From assembly GCA_046349955.1 (NCBI GenBank), contig JAXMBI010000020.1, positions 77,589 through 141,588 on the forward strand: DNA of 64,000 nt. Direction: 5' to 3'. Below are positions 33,091 to 42,680 of this stretch, in pieces (position 1 is the first letter of the stretch; each line of letters begins with the position of its first letter). The position numbers were made by a program, and so were the translations under genes. Origin of the DNA: JBGAPH01 sp046349955. Lineage in GTDB: Bacteria > Planctomycetota > Planctomycetia > Pirellulales > JBGAPH01. The notes below the pieces were generated by a model. The model did no database searches, had not been told where the DNA came from, and worked only from the letters and a program-made list of their open reading frames with translations.

Positions 33091-34143
33091 ATGAGCGAGC
33101 GGACCGCACGGGCAGGACGTATCGTGGGCTTGACCCTGGCAATCGTCTTCGCCTTGTTCGTGCTGGCCTGTCTGGGCTTTGTGCTGCCAGGCGATTTGGC
33201 GATCGGCCTGCTGTTCGGCTGGATCTTCTTTCTGGTGCGAGTCGGGCCGCAGTTGCAAGTGTCGTGGGAAGGGGTGGCCACGGCCGCGCTCGCGGCGGGG
33301 CTGGCCTGGGGCCTGGGGCATGTGCTGCTGCAGCGGGCGGCGGGTGCCGTCGGTCGACCCGTTTGGCGGCGTGCAAACACCACCGCCCTGCTCGCCGCGG
33401 TCGTGCTGGGGTTCGTGGCCGGCATCGCCGCCGTGGGCATTGCGCATCAACTCGCCTGGCTAGTCCGGTCGCCGGAGCCGTGGCTCCACGACTCCTTCGA
33501 GGTACGGCGACGCATTCAGTCGATCAACAATCTGAAACAGCAGGCGCTCGCGTTCCATTCTCATTACGACAAACATGGCCACGCGCCGCAAGCGGGCACG
33601 TTCGACGAGGAAGGTCGCGGCCTGCATGGTTGGTTGACGTTTCTGCTTCCTTCGCTCGAGCAGCAGCAACTCTACGACGGAATCCAACTCGATCGTCCGT
33701 GGTCCGATCCGGTAAACGTCGAGACCTTCCGCATTGCAGTGCCGGGTTATCAATTTCCTCGCGCCCCTCAGAAGACGCCCGACGGCTACGCCACGGCCCA
33801 CTACGCGCTCAACGCCCGTCTAGTCCGCCCGGGGCAGCCCATCCAACTGATCGGCCCGCCCGACGGCGCGGCGAACACGATCCTGGCCGGCGAAGTGATC
33901 GAGAACACCCCCGCCTGGGGCTACCACGCCAACTGGCGCGACCCGGCCCTTGGCATCAACCGCAGTCCGCAAGGCTTTGGCAGCCCCAGCCACTACGGGG
34001 CCAGCTTCTCCTTCGCCGACGGCAGCGTGAAGTTCTTGAACGACGACATCGACCCCCAAGTGCTCCGCGCGCTCAGCACGCCGGACGGCGGGGAGCGATT
34101 GGACGATCCGGACCGTCCGAACGATGCTCACTTGCGACAATGA
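33091..34143 (+). CDS. Membrane-anchored DUF1559 protein, paralog 2 of 3
   Basis: A 350-residue paralog of the preceding protein with the same layout: hydrophobic helices (IVGLTLAIVFALFVLACLGF ... LLFGWIFFLVRVGPQLQV ... LAAVVLGFVAGIAAVGIA) and a DUF1559 domain (RRIQSINNLKQQALAFHSHY, GRGLHGWLTFLLPSLEQQQL, DGAANTILAGEVIE, FSFADGSVKFLNDDID). The ATG at 33091 is preferred over 33040, which lies inside the previous gene; GAGG is about 11 bases upstream. Its 3' 80 bases are nearly identical to those of paralog 3. Confidence 0.82.
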   Translation: MSERTARAGRIVGLTLAIVFALFVLACLGFVLPGDLAIGLLFGWIFFLVRVGPQLQVSWEGVATAALAAGLAWGLGHVLLQRAAGAVGRPVWRRANTTALLAAVVLGFVAGIAAVGIAHQLAWLVRSPEPWLHDSFEVRRRIQSINNLKQQALAFHSHYDKHGHAPQAGTFDEEGRGLHGWLTFLLPSLEQQQLYDGIQLDRPWSDPVNVETFRIAVPGYQFPRAPQKTPDGYATAHYALNARLVRPGQPIQLIGPPDGAANTILAGEVIENTPAWGYHANWRDPALGINRSPQGFGSPSHYGASFSFADGSVKFLNDDIDPQVLRALSTPDGGERLDDPDRPNDAHLRQ

Positions 34144-34152
34144 ACGCGGCCT

Positions 34153-35166
34153 ATGAGCAAGCTAGCTGGGACCTCGCGAAAGCGGCTGCGGTGGGCGGCC
34201 GGCATCGGCCTAGTCCTCATGCTGCTCACTTGCGTGGTTCCCCCCGCACCCTTGGATGTCGCCTTCAATCTGCTTTTCGGTTGGGTCCCCTTCGCGCTGG
34301 GCATGCTGGAGGATGAGCCGGCGATTTGGCGGCGACTGCTGCTGGGTGTGGCTGCGACGTTCGTGCTCTTCGTCGCACAGAGGTTGCTTGTTCGCTTAGC
34401 CCCGCGATCGTCGCTGCCGCTGAGTCTGGGGTTGGCCGCCGCGGTCTTGATTGCCGTTGCGAGTTTCGCGGCCCTGCGCATTGCACAGCAAACCCTGGCT
34501 CTCGCGCAGTCCCCCGATCCGCTCTTGGTGGGCGTCTGGAGAGCCACGCGCCGCATTCAGTCCGTCAACAGTCTCCGCGAGATCACCTCTGGCGCCGCGA
34601 CCTACGGAGACGTGCACGGCCAACCGCCGTTCGCAGGAGCGCTCGATCCCGGTGGTCGCGGGCAACACGGCTGGCTGACCCATTTGCTCCCTCACGTCGA
34701 GCGGCAAGATCTCTACGATCGCGTCGACTTCCGACGACCATGGACCGATCGCGCGAACGCCGAGGTGTTTCGCACGCCGGTTCGGCCTTACCGAATGCTC
34801 TTCGAGCCGGAATACACGTCCGCAGGATATGGCATCGCTCACTACAGCCTCAATGCTCTTCTGGTGCGTCCCATTCAACCGCCGCGAGCAGCGGCCTACC
34901 CCGATGGCGCCGCGCAGACGATTCTGGCAGGAGAGGTGATCAAGAACGTGCCTGCCTGGGGGTATCACGCCAACTGGCGCGATCCCACATTGGGGCTCAA
35001 TCGGAGCCCGCAGGGCTTTGGCAGCCCGCACCACGGCGGAGTCAATGTTTCGTTCGCCGACGGCGGCGTGAAGTTCCTGAATGACGACATCGATCCCCAA
35101 GTGCTCCGCGCCCTCAGCACGCCGGACGGCGGGGAGCGGGTACAGGATGAGCCGAGGAAGTGGTAG
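34153..35166 (+). CDS. Membrane-anchored DUF1559 protein, paralog 3 of 3
   Basis: A 337-residue paralog. Hydrophobic helices (WAAGIGLVLMLLTCVVPPA ... LLLGVAATFVLFVAQRLLV ... LGLAAAVLIAVASFAALRI) precede a DUF1559 domain in which the NNLKQ motif has drifted to NSLREI. GRGQHGWLTHLLPHVERQDL, DGAAQTILAGEVIK, YHANWRDPTLGLNRSPQGFG and VSFADGGVKFLNDDIDPQ are retained. It starts 9 bases after paralog 2. Its last 53 bases overlap the 3' end of the convergent repeat protein frame. Confidence 0.82.
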   Translation: MSKLAGTSRKRLRWAAGIGLVLMLLTCVVPPAPLDVAFNLLFGWVPFALGMLEDEPAIWRRLLLGVAATFVLFVAQRLLVRLAPRSSLPLSLGLAAAVLIAVASFAALRIAQQTLALAQSPDPLLVGVWRATRRIQSVNSLREITSGAATYGDVHGQPPFAGALDPGGRGQHGWLTHLLPHVERQDLYDRVDFRRPWTDRANAEVFRTPVRPYRMLFEPEYTSAGYGIAHYSLNALLVRPIQPPRAAAYPDGAAQTILAGEVIKNVPAWGYHANWRDPTLGLNRSPQGFGSPHHGGVNVSFADGGVKFLNDDIDPQVLRALSTPDGGERVQDEPRKW

Positions 35167-38100
35167 CGCGGGGGCGAGTCCGATCGACGCCGCTGTTCTG
35201 CGAGAAGCACCTTGGAGCGGCGCCAAGGCGACTATGCCGAAAGCACCGACGCTGCGCACAAACGAGCAGCGCGCCCATGGCCAGGAGAACTGCGGAGTTC
35301 GCCTCTGGCACGGCGGCAGCGGCCGGGGGCTCGAAGGCTGGGCCTTGCTGGCCGAAGTTCTTCTTGAGCGCGCCGAAGTCGGAGAGCGTCACGACGCCGT
35401 CGCCATCGAAATCCCCTTGGGCGACTCGCCCCTTGCCGCCGAAATGCTGTTTGAGCGCGCCGTAGTCGTTCAGGTCGACACGTCCGTCGAGATTGGCGTC
35501 GCCTGCGATCGCGGTGACGACGAGCACCGCGTTGTCGCGGACGATGGGGGCGAGCATCCAGCCCTTGCCCAACAGCAAGCCGCCGCTCCCGAAGTCCCCC
35601 TCGATTTGAGTTGCGCGCAGGACAACCTGAGCCTCGCCCAAGGGAGGAAGCACACCCCCTTCGTTCGCGAGTTCCACCCGGCCGCCAAGGTGCGCCTGCC
35701 CTTGAACTTCGTAAAGGGCGTGCGTCTCGAAGGGCCGAAAGGCGACGTGCAGCGTGCCAGCCGCTAATTGCGTGTAGTCGCCAGCGACCGTGAGCGCGCC
35801 ACCGAAGGGCGTTTTCAGCGATCCTGCATTCGTGATGTCGGCGGCCAGCAACCCATTTCCTTCGAAGCTGGCGCCTGCTCCCAACTGGATCTCGCCGGCT
35901 CGCAGCTCGGCGTCTTGGAATTTTTGCACGCGCACCCCCTCGAACGCGACCGTGCGCTGGCCGAAATCGGCGATGCCCTGTTCGACCGTGAGCGCGCTCG
36001 AGCCGGTGGGGTCGCGGTACGACTCCAAATTGGGGAGCGCAAGCGTTCCTCCGCTCACCAGGAGCTCGGCCGTTCGAGCATCGAGGTGCGAGGCGTCCAC
36101 TTCGAGTTTCCCTCCGGAGGCCGCAAGCCTGGTATTGTCGAGCATCGAGAGCGGACCAAACGACACCTCGGAACCCGTGTCCGACGCGGATACGTCGGCG
36201 CGCGTCAGCGACGTTAGCGCCGGTGCGGCTAGTTTGCCGCCTTCGCGGGCTGCCAAGACGGCCGGCGTCTCTCCTTGGCCGACCAACTCGGCGAGCGTCG
36301 GAAGAGTAAGCACCGTTTGAGGTTGCTGAACTCGCAGGTCGAGCCCCCGGGCCGTAAGTTTCGCTGCCGTGTTGAGCTCCATTTGGGCGCCCGCTTGCAC
36401 GGCGATCATCACTTGATCGAGCGCCGCGAGCGGGCCCGTGTCGAATTGGCTGCCCGGCTGCGCAAGGTCGATCGTTGCGTTGGCGAGCGAAGTGAGCGCC
36501 GGCGCATGCAAGCGCCCTCCCCCATGAATTTGCAGTTGAATGCCGGCAGGCTGATCCACCGTCAGCGATTGGAGCCGCGGCAAGTTGGCCAAACTGCCAG
36601 CATCCTCGACGCGAATCTCCACCGTCGAAGCCGCGAGCGCCTCGACGGCCGGAAGATCGAGCTGTCCGCCCGCCTGCGCCAGCAAGTTCACCGTGTCGTT
36701 GGCCGTGCCCGTGGTCCAGGCGGGCAGGGCCAGCACCGAGCCGGCGCCCACGGATTCGCCGCGCAAGGTTCCTTCCACCCGCAGCAAGGCGGGCAGCGTC
36801 AGCGATGCGCCGTCACGGGCCTCGAGTTGCGCATGGTTCAGGATCGTCAGGCTCGGCGCGCCGACCGCGCTTCCCAGGCCTGTGGAGCTCAGCTCCACGC
36901 CGCGGGCCGCGGTCAGGGCCTGCAGTTGAATGCGGCCGCCGTCTTTGGCCAGCAAACGCGTGACGTCGTTGCTGTTGAGCAGCGTCGCCATCCGATTCAG
37001 GTCGATGACGCTTCCTGGACCTTCGGACCGGAACTCGACGTTGCCGGCGATCAGATTGGGCACAGAGCTCAGATCGATGCGTCCGCTATGCAGCGCCTGT
37101 ATGAGCGAAAACCCCGCCGAAGCTCCGCGGAAAGCGGTGACTGCCGACAGGTCGACCACGCCGCCGTCGGCGTTGATGTAGTTGCCGCGCGAACCGGGCG
37201 CCACGTTCAAGCCCGTCACAGCTGGAAACGCGAGCAGCGCGCCTGAGAGGGCATTGACCTGGATGAAGTCGATCGTAGTCAGCCTCTCGAGTTGCAGTTG
37301 GCTGCCGAAGCCAGAGGCTTCGACATAGACGCCTTCGAGACGCTCGAGCTTCGGAGTCAGAATGCGGCCGCCGCCACTTACCCGCAATTGGGCTGAGCCC
37401 ACGCCCACGAAGCTCTCGAGATTGCTGAGATCGATCACTGCCCCTGCGCCTTTGGCCTCCAGCCAAGGTTGGGCTCCGTCGAGCTGTTGAAGGCCGCTCA
37501 GGTCGATCGTGCTCTGCGCCTCGGCATAGAATCCCGGCGTGATCCAGCCCTGGAAGGGCGGCGCTCCAATCGTCTGCACGGCCGAAAGATCGATGCGGCT
37601 GTTGCCGCCGCCAGTGCGAAATGTGCCGCGATCGAGTCGATCTACGAGCGGAAAAGCGAATTGGGCGCCGGTGAATGCCTTGAGCGTGAGCGAATCGAGC
37701 TTCGCAAGGTGCGACAAATTGAGCTTGCTGGCGGCACCGATCGCCGTGATATCGGCGTTCTCGATCTGCTCAGTGGAAAAAACGACTTCGCCCCCGTTGC
37801 GCACTTCGATCAGCGCCCCCTGATAGTCGCGTAGACTACTGAGATCGACCTTGCTGCCAGGGCCGTCGGCCAGAATACCCGACTGAGGTTGGATGCTGGT
37901 CAAGTGCGGTGCGTTGACGACTCCGCCATCCCATGTCCACAGTCGGACACCCCATCCCGTTACGTCCTCGAGCGCCGGCAAGTCGATGCGGCTGCCCGCG
38001 CCATCGGCCCAAAACGTAGGGTTCCAAGGGTCGGCCGCATAGTGCTTGGCCGCAGGCAGACTGACGTGTCCTCCCTGCTGCGCGCTGACCTCGGCGCCGC

Positions 38101-38479
38101 CGGTGAAGAACACGCCGCCCAGCCCTTGAAAGACGGCCCCTTGCCCAGATACGTCCAGTCGGCTTTGCCGGGCCAAAGTAACGTTGCCCGAAACGTTGAG
38201 CTGGCTGTCTTTGACCGTCAGGAACTGATAGTTCGTCAGCGTCTTGACGGTGTCGGTTCCCTGAGTGTGGTCGATGTGAATGTAGAGGGGTTCGTTTGGC
38301 CCCAGAACCACGTTGTCGGCGGGGCTCGGCAACGCCGGATCGCTCGACCAGTTGGCAGGCGCCTGCCAAGAGCCGCCCTGCCCGTTCGTCCAATTCACGA
38401 CAGCGCCGCGCGAAACGCCAACCCACCCCAGTATGGCCAGCCCCCAAAACAAGCAACGGTACAGAATCCTCACATACAT
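35114..38479 (-). CDS. Giant secreted repeat protein with dockerin and PEP-CTERM anchor
   Basis: A 1121-residue protein. A signal peptide (CLFWGLAILGWVGVSRGA) precedes a domain with WTNGQGGSWQAPANWSSD. The long body of about 800 residues is built of imperfect repeats of the form G(S)xxDLxxLxxLxxxxLxxxxGGxxxxPxL (for example GAGAVIDLSNLESF, GGRIDLSSVPNL-like units), suggesting a parallel beta-helix. A dockerin pair follows (AGDANLDGRVDLNDYGALKQ and GDFDGDGVVTLSDFGALKKN), then VPEANSAVLLAMGALLVCAQ with arginines, a PEP-CTERM sorting signal. About 40 unrelated residues beyond it overlap the convergent gene. Probably an exported surface or matrix protein. Confidence 0.85.
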   Translation of the reverse strand: MYVRILYRCLFWGLAILGWVGVSRGAVVNWTNGQGGSWQAPANWSSDPALPSPADNVVLGPNEPLYIHIDHTQGTDTVKTLTNYQFLTVKDSQLNVSGNVTLARQSRLDVSGQGAVFQGLGGVFFTGGAEVSAQQGGHVSLPAAKHYAADPWNPTFWADGAGSRIDLPALEDVTGWGVRLWTWDGGVVNAPHLTSIQPQSGILADGPGSKVDLSSLRDYQGALIEVRNGGEVVFSTEQIENADITAIGAASKLNLSHLAKLDSLTLKAFTGAQFAFPLVDRLDRGTFRTGGGNSRIDLSAVQTIGAPPFQGWITPGFYAEAQSTIDLSGLQQLDGAQPWLEAKGAGAVIDLSNLESFVGVGSAQLRVSGGGRILTPKLERLEGVYVEASGFGSQLQLERLTTIDFIQVNALSGALLAFPAVTGLNVAPGSRGNYINADGGVVDLSAVTAFRGASAGFSLIQALHSGRIDLSSVPNLIAGNVEFRSEGPGSVIDLNRMATLLNSNDVTRLLAKDGGRIQLQALTAARGVELSSTGLGSAVGAPSLTILNHAQLEARDGASLTLPALLRVEGTLRGESVGAGSVLALPAWTTGTANDTVNLLAQAGGQLDLPAVEALAASTVEIRVEDAGSLANLPRLQSLTVDQPAGIQLQIHGGGRLHAPALTSLANATIDLAQPGSQFDTGPLAALDQVMIAVQAGAQMELNTAAKLTARGLDLRVQQPQTVLTLPTLAELVGQGETPAVLAAREGGKLAAPALTSLTRADVSASDTGSEVSFGPLSMLDNTRLAASGGKLEVDASHLDARTAELLVSGGTLALPNLESYRDPTGSSALTVEQGIADFGQRTVAFEGVRVQKFQDAELRAGEIQLGAGASFEGNGLLAADITNAGSLKTPFGGALTVAGDYTQLAAGTLHVAFRPFETHALYEVQGQAHLGGRVELANEGGVLPPLGEAQVVLRATQIEGDFGSGGLLLGKGWMLAPIVRDNAVLVVTAIAGDANLDGRVDLNDYGALKQHFGGKGRVAQGDFDGDGVVTLSDFGALKKNFGQQGPAFEPPAAAAVPEANSAVLLAMGALLVCAQRRCFRHSRLGAAPRCFSQNSGVDRTRPRATTSSAHPVPAPRRPAC

Positions 38480-38597
38480 CCTTTGGCTGAAACGCGGAGA
38501 CGACGGAACTCCGCATTGCTGCGGCCAATCAACATCCTGCCCCGCCCGTTTGGACCGGTCAAGCGCGCGGCGGACTCCAGGGCGAGAACGACGCCAG

Positions 38598-39293
38598 CTA
38601 GGGCAGCACCTCCGTACCGGGGAACGCTTGCCGGAGCTGGGCTACGCCAGCCGCCGTCACTTTCGTGCTCTTTATGGAAAGAGTCCGCACCGTCGGCAAC
38701 GACTGCACGGCCGTGACAATCGCCGGCAGATCGCCGTCGCCGATTGGAGCGCCCGCGAGGTCTACATCCACGCCGACTTGGCTTCCCAACTCTACCAGCA
38801 TGACGCTGCCGCCGAGTTGCCGGATGCGCTGGATCGCGGCCACCTGGTCGACCGTGAGGGGATGGTAGTGGAACACGCAGCCTGGCAGCTTCTGCTGCAA
38901 GCGATCAACCGCCGGCGCCGAGAGGGCGTTGTGCTCGAGCATCAAATGCTCCAAGTGCGACAGTCCTTCGAGCGAGGCCAACCCCTGATCGGTGATCCGC
39001 GTGCTCGAGAGATTGAGCGCGCGCAGGCGGGGGAGCGTTTCCAAGTGAGGGCGCAAGCTCGCGAGCTGCGCGTCGTCGAGGTCGGACCGGCCCAGGAACA
39101 GGTATTGAACTCCCCGCCGCCCCAGCAGTTCCATCTTGCCGTCGCTGCCGCCGCGGATCTCGCGGCCTAGCACGCGCTCGAAGGGATCGACCGCGCGACG
39201 GAATTCGCGGAATTGGTAGATGCATGCCGACGGGAGCGCGGCGAACAGCGCGAAGATGAGCAGCGCTTTCAGGCTGAACTGTGGGCGCGGCAT
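38598..39293 (-). CDS. Leucine-rich-repeat membrane-anchored protein
   Basis: A 231-residue protein. An N-terminal hydrophobic segment (FSLKALLIFALFAALPSACI) may anchor it. Leucine-rich repeats follow: LETLPRLRALNLSSTRITDQ, GLASLEGLSHLEHLMLEHNA and, near the end, LPTVRTLSIKSTKVTAAGV. Such short-LRR proteins are abundant in planctomycetes; the binding partner is unknown. The ATG at 39293 has AAGG about 10 bases upstream; a GTG at 39326 would overlap the upstream gene by 20 bases. Confidence 0.75.
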   Translation of the reverse strand: MPRPQFSLKALLIFALFAALPSACIYQFREFRRAVDPFERVLGREIRGGSDGKMELLGRRGVQYLFLGRSDLDDAQLASLRPHLETLPRLRALNLSSTRITDQGLASLEGLSHLEHLMLEHNALSAPAVDRLQQKLPGCVFHYHPLTVDQVAAIQRIRQLGGSVMLVELGSQVGVDVDLAGAPIGDGDLPAIVTAVQSLPTVRTLSIKSTKVTAAGVAQLRQAFPGTEVLP

Positions 39294-39306
39294 GGGCAAA
39301 CCGCCT

Positions 39307-40017
39307 TCACTCGAGTCCGAACTCACTCGGAAGGTACTGCGGCGATTCGCGGCGCAAGGCGAGTTCGATCGAGTGGCGGAGGGAGTCGACTTGCCACTCC
39401 AGTCTCTCGAGCCAATCCTGATCGTCGACCGACAACGCCGAATTCGCCAACGCGGCCCGCGCTTCGGTATCCTCGCGCACGGCCTCCTTCAGCGCCTTCT
39501 GGTACCAACCCACAGCCGGCTCGTATTGTTCGAGCTCGTGGAACGTTGCGCCCAGACACGCCCACAACACTCCCGCGTCTTCGAGATGGCCGTACCGCTC
39601 GTTGGCCCGCAAGAAGTGCGCGAGCGCTTCGTTCGGCTCGTCGCGATCGAAGTGCATGAGCCCTTGTTGGAACGCGGCACAGTCGGTATCGAATGAACGC
39701 CCTTCGGATTCGGCTTGAGGATCGTCTACTTCTTCCGCAATCGCTCGGTAGACAGCCGCCGACTGCTCTCGGCGGCCGACTTGGTGCAAGAACCACGCCA
39801 GGTCGATGACTTCCTGCGTCCACCCGGATTCTGCGTAACGCTTGACGAACGCATAGATCTGCAGCAGTTCGTGATCATCCCCCGCGAGTTCGGGGCGCAT
39901 ACCGCCGGTGCAGGTCAGGTCGTATAGCTCATCCCCCGTCGCTGCCAAATAGGCTTCGACGCGGGCCTCGATATCAGGCGGGAACTCAAAGTCCGGTAGT
40001 TGAATGCGACCGTACAT
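39307..40017 (-). CDS. TPR-like cytoplasmic protein
   Basis: A 236-residue acidic protein without signal or membrane segments. Its second half has tetratricopeptide-like helix pairs (FQQGLMHFDRDEPNEALAHF and ACLGATFHELEQYEPAVGWY). The first half contains YDLTCTGGMRPELAGDDHEL and a helical stretch. I do not recognise a named family. It precedes the LRR gene by 13 bases on the same strand, so the two are probably co-transcribed. Confidence 0.65.
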   Translation of the reverse strand: MYGRIQLPDFEFPPDIEARVEAYLAATGDELYDLTCTGGMRPELAGDDHELLQIYAFVKRYAESGWTQEVIDLAWFLHQVGRREQSAAVYRAIAEEVDDPQAESEGRSFDTDCAAFQQGLMHFDRDEPNEALAHFLRANERYGHLEDAGVLWACLGATFHELEQYEPAVGWYQKALKEAVREDTEARAALANSALSVDDQDWLERLEWQVDSLRHSIELALRRESPQYLPSEFGLE

Positions 40018-40065
40018 AGCATGTCCTGCAAAGAAAACCCGCAGTGCCTGAGGACACGAGCACCG

Positions 40066-42549
40066 TTACCGCTCGTTCACCCAACCGCTCACCGTAAACT
40101 CGCCCGACCGCCGCACCACCGCGGTCACCGCGCCGTCGCGGGCGGTGTGCCAAACTCTCCGCGTCGTGCCGCGAAAGGCCGTTTGGGCGCCTTCCAGGTC
40201 GCGGCCGCGGCCGCCGCTGATCACCACGTGCTCGGGGTCGCTCCAGGCCAGGAAGTTGGGCGGGTTGCTGTTGGGGCTGCCGTGGTGCGGGGCCATCACC
40301 AGGTCGCAATCGAGCGGCGCTTCGGCCAACAGGTCGCGCATTCCTTCGGCCTCGAGGTCGCCGGGGAGCAACAGGCGCCGCCCGGCGTATTCGATCGAGA
40401 GCACCAGGCTCGAGGCATTGTCGGTAGTGTAGGCCTCGCGCTCGAGCGGATGGAGCGCCTCCACGCGGCATTCACCCCCCACGCGCAACTTGTCCCCCGA
40501 CCACATGCTGCGCACCGGCACGCCCACCTCGCGAACCACCTGGAACACCGCCTGGGCGAGCGACGAATCGGAATCGAGCGTGTAGGGCGTGGTGTAGACC
40601 ACGCCGATGGAGAAGCGCTCGACGAGTTCAGGCAGGGCATTAAAGTGATCGGCGTCGGCGTGCGACACGATCACCGCGTCGAGGTGGGTGATCCCCCGCG
40701 ACCACAGGCAATCCGCGATCGACCGCGCCGCGCCCTGCGGCGAGCCGAGCGCCCCGGCGTCGTAGAGCACGTTCTGCCCGTCTGGCAGTTCCAAGAGTGC
40801 GCCGCAGCCGTGCCCCACCGAGACGAACGTCAGTCGCAATTGCGGCTCGCGCTCGCCGGCCAAACTCGGCGCCACAGCCCCCGCTGCGCACCACAGCACG
40901 AGCACGGCCGCCGACCACCGCGGCGGCAACCGCAGCCGCGGCCACGCCAGCCAGGCGCCCAGCAGCCCATAGAAACCGAGCAGCCACCAGGTGGCTGGTC
41001 CGGCGACCCAGAAGTGGCTCGAGGGAAGTTCGCGGGCAACAGCGATCGCCCCGTCCATCACGCTCAACCCGGCTGAGCAAAGCCAGCCGCACACGAGCGC
41101 GAGCGGTGGCAAAAACCAACCGAACAGCAGCACGCCAAACCCAGCGAGCAGGGCTACCGTGCTAGGGATCCACAGCAAGGGATTGAGCGGAATCGACGAG
41201 AGCGAGAGCAAATGAAAGTGCGCCATCGTGAGCGGTAAGCTGACCGCCCAGATCGCCACGCCCACGAGCGTCAGGTGCCAGAACCAGCGGCCGGCGCGCA
41301 GGGCCGCCCGTTGAGGCCAGGGGCGGGCACGCTCTACGAGCCGCTCGAGCGCTTCGCCGTCTTCGTCCGTCGAAGCGCGCGACCACCGGTACCACCAGCC
41401 CATGGTCGCTACTGCCATGAACGAAAGCTGCGGGCCGACGCGAAATAGATCGGCCGGGTTGAGCGCGAGCACCAGCAGCGCCGCCGCCGACAGCGCATTG
41501 AAGCCTACGTTGGCCCGACCCAGCCACTGCCCGCCGCAAAGCAGCGCGACGAGCACGGCTGCCCGCACCGCAGGGGGCTCGGCCCCGCTGACGAGCACGT
41601 AGGCGGCCGTGAGCAGCGCCACGCTGGCTAGCGCCGTGCGCCGGGGAAGCCATCCGAGCCGCAACAGGCTGAGGAGCGCGGCGGCCAGAATGCCTACGTG
41701 CAGCCCGGAGATCGAGAGCAAGTGGATGGAACCGGTCTCCATGTAGGCGTCGACCTCGTCGGGCTCGATCGCCTCGCGCTGACCAAGCAGCAGGGCCTGA
41801 GCCACGGGCAACTGGCTGGCCGTCACATAGCGGTGCAAGTCGCGGTCGCCCGCGGCGCGCAGGTTGTCGAGCAGGCGGCGCAGCGACCAGGAACTGCCGG
41901 TCGCGAGTTTCTTCACGCAGTCCGGCGTTTCGCAGCGGAGCACTGTCAACAGACGGTCTCCGCGCTGGTGACGGGCAAAGTCGAACTCGCCCGGGTTGTC
42001 GGGGGGGAGCGGCCGGGCCAACTGGCCTACGATGCGTACGCGATCCCCTGCGCCGTAGCCCAGTAGATGCCCTTCGACAAGCAAGGTCGTGCGCCCGCTG
42101 GCCGAGCGCCAATGGTCGCCGTCGCGAACCGCCACGAGTTCGACGATCGCGCGAGTGCGATCGCCGCGGGGCGGGCTGCCGAGGGCAGGAGTGCGCGGGG
42201 CGGGGATCAACCGCGGCGCCGCCACGACCACCGCCTCCACGCAGGCGGGCGCCTGGTCGAGGCGGGCAAAGCGGGCCACTTCGTCGGCCGCATAGAGATT
42301 CCACCAGGCATGGTGCCAGCCGGCGCCCAGAGCCGCCCAACCCAAGAGCAGAGGCGCAGCCCCTGCGGCATTAGAAAACTTGCGAGTTCCGATCGCCCAA
42401 ACTGCGAGTCCGATTCCACCCGCCAATCCCAATGCGCCCAGGGACCACTGCGGCCCGTAGGCGTCGAAGGCGATTCCGGTCGCAACAGCCACGACCACGG
42501 CCACCAAGGGCTGGTAACGGGGCGCGGCGGCGGCCGGCGCGGATTCCAT
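40066..42549 (-). CDS. comEC: ComEC/Rec2-family DNA-uptake channel
   Basis: A polytopic membrane protein of natural transformation, 827 residues from the ATG at 42549 (a TTG at 42603 is an alternative). An N-terminal hydrophobic part and an OB-like domain (VRIVGQLARPLPPDNPGEFD) are followed by the competence domain with SIHLLSISGLHVGILAAALL and many helices. The C-terminal metallo-beta-lactamase-like domain shows GHGCGALLELPDGQNVLYDA, VSHADADHFNALPEL and APHHGSPNSNPP. The metal-binding HxDxDH motif is intact, so nuclease activity is possible. No other competence genes are nearby, though a pilus-type ATPase lies at 7.4 kb. Confidence 0.94.
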   Translation of the reverse strand: MESAPAAAAPRYQPLVAVVVAVATGIAFDAYGPQWSLGALGLAGGIGLAVWAIGTRKFSNAAGAAPLLLGWAALGAGWHHAWWNLYAADEVARFARLDQAPACVEAVVVAAPRLIPAPRTPALGSPPRGDRTRAIVELVAVRDGDHWRSASGRTTLLVEGHLLGYGAGDRVRIVGQLARPLPPDNPGEFDFARHQRGDRLLTVLRCETPDCVKKLATGSSWSLRRLLDNLRAAGDRDLHRYVTASQLPVAQALLLGQREAIEPDEVDAYMETGSIHLLSISGLHVGILAAALLSLLRLGWLPRRTALASVALLTAAYVLVSGAEPPAVRAAVLVALLCGGQWLGRANVGFNALSAAALLVLALNPADLFRVGPQLSFMAVATMGWWYRWSRASTDEDGEALERLVERARPWPQRAALRAGRWFWHLTLVGVAIWAVSLPLTMAHFHLLSLSSIPLNPLLWIPSTVALLAGFGVLLFGWFLPPLALVCGWLCSAGLSVMDGAIAVARELPSSHFWVAGPATWWLLGFYGLLGAWLAWPRLRLPPRWSAAVLVLWCAAGAVAPSLAGEREPQLRLTFVSVGHGCGALLELPDGQNVLYDAGALGSPQGAARSIADCLWSRGITHLDAVIVSHADADHFNALPELVERFSIGVVYTTPYTLDSDSSLAQAVFQVVREVGVPVRSMWSGDKLRVGGECRVEALHPLEREAYTTDNASSLVLSIEYAGRRLLLPGDLEAEGMRDLLAEAPLDCDLVMAPHHGSPNSNPPNFLAWSDPEHVVISGGRGRDLEGAQTAFRGTTRRVWHTARDGAVTAVVRRSGEFTVSGWVNER

Positions 42550-42680
42550 GGCCAGGGCAAGGAGGCGAGTCGAGAAGGCCGGAAACGACTGTTGACCGCC
42601 CAACGATCAGGCGGCAGCGACTCGCTCGATTGTACCGCCGCGTCGGCCGGAAGCCATCACGCGGCGCGCCAAAAGGCTGC

